Positions 57,668-64,000 of a stretch of 64,000 nucleotides of DNA are shown here, piece by piece. Positions within the stretch are counted from its first letter, which is position 1. Each line of letters begins with the position of its first letter. A program made the translations under genes and the position numbers. This DNA comes from Adineta vaga. Lineage: Eukaryota; Rotifera. Location: NCBI GenBank assembly GCA_021613535.1, contig CP075497.1, forward strand, positions 7,688,001-7,752,000, written 5' to 3'. The notes below the pieces were generated by a model that saw only the letters and a list, made by a program, of their open reading frames with translations, searched no databases and had not been told where the DNA came from.

Positions 57668-59962
57668 TTAGTCTTCATCATCGTCCTCTTCATCATCTTC
57701 ATCGTCATCATCTTCATCTGATGATTCATGTTGAACTCGTTGACGTTTTGACATCACTAAAAGATCATCATAGATATTTCATCAAAGAATTTATTGAAAA
57801 ATTTACCTCCATCTTCATCATCATTATCACTGTCCGATTCTTCTTCTCCTTCATCATCCGAATGTTCCAATTCATATTGAGTGCGAACTAAACCTTTTTC
57901 ATATAAAGTCGAGACAAATGTTATTCTGTCTTCAATTGTTGCCAATGGTAAAGAATCAATACTAATAAATTCTGGATAAGATAGAAAAAGCATTTCCAAA
58001 GCAGGTAACGTTTCTTTATCCACTCCAAGTGTTGATATTGGTCGATCATGATAACTTCGTGCATTATCTGTTGTATAATAAGCAACAAGATTATCTTCCT
58101 CTTCCTCTTCTTGATTATCTGGTTCAACAACACGTAAACAATGACGGCGTAACAAACGAACACGCGTATCAGGTTGAAGTTCGACAACATTACTAACACG
58201 ATTTAAATCACTATTCCATCGTTCACCTTGTTCTTGAATCGTTGTTAATTGTTCTTCTGCAGTAAACATAGGTGGTAAAGAATCATGCATAAATTTTTGA
58301 GCCATAGTATCAACGCTATTATCCATTTGAATCGGAACACTTTCACGAAGTAATTCATCAAGTAATCTATGGCAATCAGTATGAAATTTTGCTCGTTTTT
58401 TCATTGATAATTTTTTTGTACTATGAATAAGACCAAAATGATTGAGATAACCTATGGGTAAACCTTGACGAAATTTCACATTCGTTCTCATTGCTAATCA
58501 TAAATAAACATCATGAAAGATTATCTACGAAAAATATTGCTCTAAACTTACCATAATCGATTGCTTTTGGTAAAAGTATCTTGAATAAATCACCCCATGT
58601 ATGTTGTTGATAACAACTTACAGTTAAATGTAATGAATGAGCACCATCAAGTGTATTTCCTTGATGAATATAACCACGTGGCATATAGAGAAGATCACCT
58701 GCTTCAAGTACAACATCGATACATGGTTTTATACCATTGATAATATTTTTATCTAGATCGCCACTAGATTTTAATGGTAAAACTTCATCATCGTTCAATG
58801 GTTTATAAACTCGCCAATGTTTCTTTCCTTCAAGTTGTAAAATAAATGCATCGATATCATCTATAAATCAAAAAAAAAGAAAACAACGTGATTTCATATA
58901 GAGAGATATATCATATTAGATATACCATAGTGAGGTGCAAATCCTTGAGAGCCAGGTGGTGTCAGATATGTATTTGCACCAACAAGTGAACCAAAATATT
59001 CTTGAAGAGATGATAATAATTTCCAAACATTAGCTGAGTAAGTATGTGGATTAAGGATACGAACAGAACATCCTTCATTATATGAATCCCAAACAACAGC
59101 TGGACGTGCACGACCTTTCGTTTTTTAGAAAAATAAAAGTTGAACATTTCGTGAATCGATACAATCGTTTTTAAACAAACCTTCTGGATTATGTCGTTCC
59201 TTTTTCGATGTAGTTGGATTGTAAAAAGTCAGATCAATATTTTCTCCATATTCCAATGTATTTTCTCGGAGAATATCATCAATATCATTAGTTGAAAATA
59301 ATCCATTGTAATAGGTCGGGTGTTTACGTGAAATAAGTAATGGTTCTTTTTGCCATGTTCGTTTTAAAAATTGTTTCACTGGTATAGGATCAATGATTAA
59401 ACCAAAAATATGTTGACCAAGAAGAGTACTATCTTCGATAGGAACATGATCATGAAGCCAAGCTGAAAATGGTGTTTCATCGAGACTCTAAGAGATAATT
59501 AAAAGTAAAAGATGATGTACATTCATAGGATAGAAGAAATAAATGTTGTCTTACTTCTTCGTCGTCATCATCTTCTTCCATGTCATCAACTTCTTCTTCT
59601 TCTTCTTCTTCTACAATTAGTTTATTCTTTCGTGTTCGAGGAGAATCTGTGATAATAACACGACGATGAGGATGTGGTGTTGGATAGGCTGGTGATAAAA
59701 ATTTCTTTTCAATATTCTTTGGTTTTTTAGTTGTAGATGCTTCTTCAGATACATGTGATTCACCATTTGTTTGTATAACTGGAATTGTAGGCTGAAGTGA
59801 TTTTGAACGATTTTTATTCACTTGATTTTCTTTTGAATGACCATTTGTATTTATTGATGACATACGTTTACGTTTACGTGATGCTGGTAATACAGAATTA
59901 GTTTGAGGAGGTGATGGTGCCTCTTCAGAATATCGTGCAAACGCTGATATTGGACCTGACAT
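57668..59962 (-). CDS. RIOX1: Ribosomal oxygenase 1 (NO66), JmjC dioxygenase
   Basis: Fe(II)/2-oxoglutarate-dependent nucleolar histidine hydroxylase of ribosomal protein uL2. Seven exons (59962-59555, 59487-59181, 59114-58926, 58860-58552, 58493-57807, 57756-57668; the first is the longest 5' one) give 662 aa against 641 in human. Residues 1-136 are basic then strongly acidic, with nuclear-signal-like RKRKR. The JmjC core has [48 protein letters not shown] with the metal-binding Hx[20 protein letters not shown] and [13 protein letters not shown] with the distal His. A winged-helix-like C-terminus ends in an Asp/Glu tail. TTTTTCAG abuts the ATG. NUP188 ends 146 bp upstream on the same strand. 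The exon count listed is six blocks; I see no need for a seventh. Confidence 0.94.
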
Positions 59963-59970
59963 CTGAAAAA
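59963..59970 (-). promoter_or_regulatory. Candidate trans-splice acceptor at RIOX1 start
   Basis: On the minus strand TTTTTCAG directly precedes the RIOX1 ATG, inside a 146-bp gap after NUP188. AATAAA on the coding strand at 60096-60091 sits just past the NUP188 stop. The order again fits a poly(A) signal followed by a downstream trans-splice site. Confidence 0.45.
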
Positions 59971-60108
59971 GAAAGAACGAAAGAAGAAAATTTCGATAAT
60001 CTAGTTTATTCATCTGATCAATGGTGTTCCTGATTTATTAATAACGTTTTTATACAAATCCACAGGAAAAGAAGAGAAAAAAAATGGTTGTTTATTTGTT
60101 CTAAATTA

Positions 60109-63100
60109 TTAACCAACAAAGACATTTGCATCAACTTGAATAATTCGTTTATAAAGTTTCCAAATGGCTGTGCAAACATCTTTCAAATGAGTTGAATTAT
60201 TATATTCTGATGCACCAGAACATGTAACATTAGTACCAACAGAAAATGGTGTATAAGCTTCACGTACTGCAGATCCCATTGGATGAGACATATTAGAAAC
60301 GCTCATAACAAGTGATTTATGACTTGCTGGACCACCAACTGTAGCTGGTGTAGGAATATTGACGGATGTTCGTTGAGAATTTGGATCACTACCTCCACCA
60401 CTTGCACTCGAGGTGCGTTCAGTTAAATTCAAATTTGAAAATATGTAATCCTAAAATGTGGAAAGCGAGATCATCAATGAAAACAATGTATACCTATCGA
60501 TAGTAACTAACCAATTCAAGTGATAAAGTTTGTTTCATCATATTCTTTTGTGTTTCAGTTAGAAGTGTTGAACGCATGAAGAGTGGTACTTGTGAGAGAA
60601 TGAGACTAAGTAAATGTTCAAGTGCAAGCACAAGAAAAGGTCTAAAAACAGAAGAATATTAGCATTCAATTTATTCGAATATGTGACAAGAACCTTTGTT
60701 GTACTAAACGTTCCAAATCACTTTCTTTTATACGAGTTGGTCGAGGTGAATTACTTTTAATTAAACTAAACTAAAATATGAAGAAAAGATTTAGAAAATT
60801 GTCTATTCATATGATGCATACTCGTTCCATTTGAGTAACTATATATTGAGCACCAGTTAACCAAGTGCCAAAGGATGGTGCTGTTCGTCGTTCTAATGTT
60901 GGAGTATTAAATAATGGTTCAACAAGATATTTAAATGAATCATAATCAATTGTTTGTTTATAAAGAAGTGATTCATTTAATTCATTCAATGGAATTGTAC
61001 ATGGTCGAAGTGCCCAACAACAAGTACATAAAAGTCGTAATAATCTAAAAAGAGAAATGTATCAAATGATTAAACATGAAAAAAAGATGATTGAATATCA
61101 TACCCAACTTGAACTTGTTCAAATTCAGGTGCTTGAGAACTTGCTGGTTGTGCAGAAGCAGCAGCAACTTGCTGGCGAACATTGACTAAACGTGGTTTTG
61201 GTGTGCCTTCACCGGGTGTTACCGGTGCAACACTTGCAGGTGACGATGTTATTGATTGATTGAAAAATGTTGATGTTGGTCGTAATGATGAACGTTGAGA
61301 TAATTGAGAATGATCAATTATTGTTGATTGAGACATGGAATAATCTGGAACAATGTTTTCTTGATTTTCTAATTCAGATCGATATGCACAACGAACTTTT
61401 TTCTAATAAAATTCATTCATATAAGGATTCGTTAATATAAATAACTTACTGTTAACATGTTATGTACAAGAGCGGAATGTAGAAGAAGATTGATTGAATC
61501 ATGAAGAAGATAATTAACAGCAGCCTAAAATAATGATTTGTTTTTTAAAGTAGAGAAAAAAAGAAGAAGCAGAATTAAGGATTGTCTTACAATACAAATA
61601 GATGCTTCTTTATGATGTTTACTCATTAATTGATTATAAAATTGTGTTAAACATGCAAAAAATTGACAGCATACATCTGCATTATCCAATGATGCTAATG
61701 AAAATTCTCTTGTTACATTATGAAAACTCTATGAAATGAAATACATTTCTTTCTATTTTTCAAAACAATTCGTAAAAACTTACTTCAACAATATATTCAC
61801 TACAAGCTGCGAAGACATCTGAAGCATTATTAAAATGTCGATTATCTCCATGAATCGATTCGGTATGAATTAAGCAAATATTTAATAGTAGATAGAGACG
61901 AATGACTTTTGACCAATTTATTTGAGAGATTTGCTAAAAAATTGACTGTTGAATTGAAGTGAAATTTCTAAGTTTTACTTACATCTTCATTAGAACTATT
62001 AATTTGTTGTTGAATAATAAAACGAAATGTATCTAATGTTCGTGGAATGATATTCATTGTATGAAACCATTGAATACTATCGTTCTTTTTTGTTAAATCA
62101 TATAGAAAACTTAAGATTGCATAACAGACACGAAAGTTATCTCGTTCCTAAAACAAAATATAACAAAATCTTCACAAAAAACAAAAAAATCAAGTTGTAC
62201 TTGAGAAACTTTATGAAATAGATCAATCACATTAGAAACTGTACGTTCTTGTTTAATATTAGCAGATAATATTGCCGATTCTTCTTTTGTGATAAAGATT
62301 GATAATAAATGAAATGTATGTACAAGTGCCTATAAAGAATAATTTAAATCATAACAAAGAAATCGATTTTAAATAACGAACTTTAACAGCACATTTGTAT
62401 TGAGGTGTTGTCGATGGATGTATATCAATAATATCATTACAATAATCCACAAAATCAAGTAAATGTGTTAAAACAGTTGAATATCGTGTTAAGTCATGTT
62501 GTTGTTGATCAATATCTACACAAAAAAAAATGAATTGGATTAAATAAAGCATTCTCTTTGTATTTTACCAGGTGTATGTTCAAGAAATATTTGAATTAAA
62601 AGAACTAATGCATCTAAATAACAATATTTCACGTAAATCGAAACGTATTCTGGTCCAAGAACACAATTAGCTAAATCAATATAAGTTGGTAGAATAGTTA
62701 ATGGTGCTTGAACTTTATCACTACAAATACAAATCGATTGATTACTGATGAAATATTAACAGAATAGAAATTTACTTTTTCCATTTAATATTTGCATTCA
62801 TAGTTAAATTTAAACATAGCACAGCTATTTTCATACATGTTGAATCATTTCGTGTTAGAACAAGTTGTACAATGGATGCTAATTCTTCAAACCAAGTTTC
62901 ACCACCTGGAAGAATTTTTTCAATTCGATCATTCTATTCGAGAAGAACAATTTATAATATCAACTCGATTCAAAATACTTACATTTAAACAAAGTAATGC
63001 TTTCGTAAAATAAATAACTGAAGAAAAGAATGAAAATGATAAGGATTGTTCATTTAACATTTCATCCTCAATATTTGATTTAAAAAATGTTCGACAAGCC

Positions 63101-64000
63101 TAAAAAAATTCATTCATATTTTTCATTCAATTCTTCTCATAAGAAAACTCACTTTTATCCAATGAAGAAGACAATTATTAGTTATTAATTTATTCAATAT
63201 ATCATAAAAATCATTTCCAGTTTGATCACTAAATTCAAAATTTATTTTTCTCTTTTCTATTGAGATAAAAATAATCTTACGTCGTATAGTTCAATAAATG
63301 TTGTGTTAGTAAACGAAAGGATGTTGAAACTGCTCGTTTATCTCCTGTATCCATTAATCTAATTGGAACACTTGTATTCGTAATTGGTGTAGAAATATTC
63401 TTCCAAAAATCATTTCTATAAGCAAAACAAAAGTTAAATAAGCATTGATTTATATTTTCTTACATTTTAACAAAATAATCTACAAGTAATTGAGTATGTT
63501 GTTCCCAGAATTGTGTTATGAAAGTAACAGTTAATATAAATAAATCATTTGCACCGACTTCATTCGTATTCTAAATTAAACGAGAACAAATTAGGATGAA
63601 AAATACTTTTCCATTTATTACTTGTGCACTCCATCGTAATAATTCAACGATAGGTTGTAAAATTGTTGAATTACCAAATGTAGCTGTTAGAGTTGTATTC
63701 AAATCACAGAGATAACCAAGTAATGCTGGTTGAGAATGAACGCAAACAATTAAGAAATCCAAAATAGCCATAGTTAAATCTGGAGACTAGTATTGAAAGA
63801 AATTAATCAAAGATTGTCTTAGATTTGATTCTTTACTTTTCGATCTTTGATATTTTGAATGATAAATGTTCGAAATCGTTCAATATTAGTTTCTAATAGA
63901 ATCGAAAGTCCAGGCGTGATCTAAATCCAAAGGAATTGATATCATTTTTTTATTGAAATGAATTCTTTACTTTTGCTAAACTTGTTAAACATCGAAGACA
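60109..64000 (-). CDS. NUP188: Nucleoporin NUP188, C-terminal part (5' end outside window)
   Basis: Large scaffold nucleoporin of the inner ring of the nuclear pore. Only the 3' portion is present; the gene continues past the right edge and has many (about eighteen) small exons here, all open in phase where I followed them. The protein is an all-helical solenoid. Supporting blocks: ITPGLSILLETNIERF, MAILDFLIVCVHSQPALLGYL, NANIKWKK, the Ser/Pro/Ala-rich insert after KKVRCAYRSELENQE, LLRLLCTCCWALRP, then PTLERRTAPSFGTWL, HLLSLILSQVPLFMR and QKNMMKQTLSLELDYI. The APSFGT block and the RPFLV...MKQ..SLEL stretch resemble the NUP188 C-terminus. NUP205 is the nearest alternative. The last exon is 60450-60109, ending DANVFVG. 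Confidence 0.75.

Noticed and set aside
1-64000. CRISPR arrays, bacterial operons, prophage or integrated-virus genes
   Set aside because: None seen; repeats are simple microsatellites and all recognised genes are animal nuclear genes.

Overview
This is a eukaryotic (animal) nuclear window. It is AT-rich, with intron-dense genes, mostly 45-60 bp GT...AG introns with T-rich acceptors, and short gaps between genes. Innexin, a muscarinic-type GPCR, myosin VIIa and torsin point to a metazoan. The tiny introns and compact layout fit a bdelloid rotifer best, but that placement is inference. I see no tRNA, rRNA, CRISPR array or intact transposon.

Layout. 1-8.7 kb: a muscarinic acetylcholine receptor-like GPCR (+), an SLC22 transporter (-) and RNase P subunit RPP30 (-). 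8.7-20.3 kb: a non-coding stretch, then a complete 27-exon myosin VIIa (+). 20.3-27.5 kb: an unrecognised small gene with a frame break (+) and the intronless queuine transferase subunit QTRT2 (+) in sparse sequence. 27.5-33.5 kb: a tight head-to-tail run of pantothenate kinase, torsin and CCDC149 (+). 34-40.5 kb: a MATH-BTB protein (-), a 3.6 kb gene desert, an orphan secreted Cys-rich protein (+) and an ABHD10-like hydrolase (-). 41.7-47.5 kb: innexin, an SR splicing factor and THOC3 (+). 47.8-55.7 kb: an orphan membrane protein, then a minus-strand run transcribed CCDC112, UBE2V, RCOR, RETREG. 56.4-64 kb: glucose-6-phosphate 1-epimerase (+), ribosomal oxygenase RIOX1 (-) and the 3' part of nucleoporin NUP188 (-, cut by the window edge).

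Gene models were built by hand from splice sites and reading-frame phase. For nearly all, the summed exon length is a multiple of three and the length fits the family. Two otherwise normal genes, torsin and RCOR, each need one extra base in a short homopolymer to stay in frame. Most start codons lie 0-25 bases after a splice-acceptor-like AG with no obvious upstream exon, and several tandem genes are only 85-400 bp apart. Together these suggest spliced-leader trans-splicing and operon-like transcription.

Shared themes are RNA maturation (SR factor and THOC3), nuclear/ribosome biology (NUP188, RIOX1, RPP30, QTRT2), chromatin (RCOR) and ER/nuclear-envelope upkeep (torsin, RETREG). The genes do not form one pathway; the clusters look like housekeeping co-transcription units.
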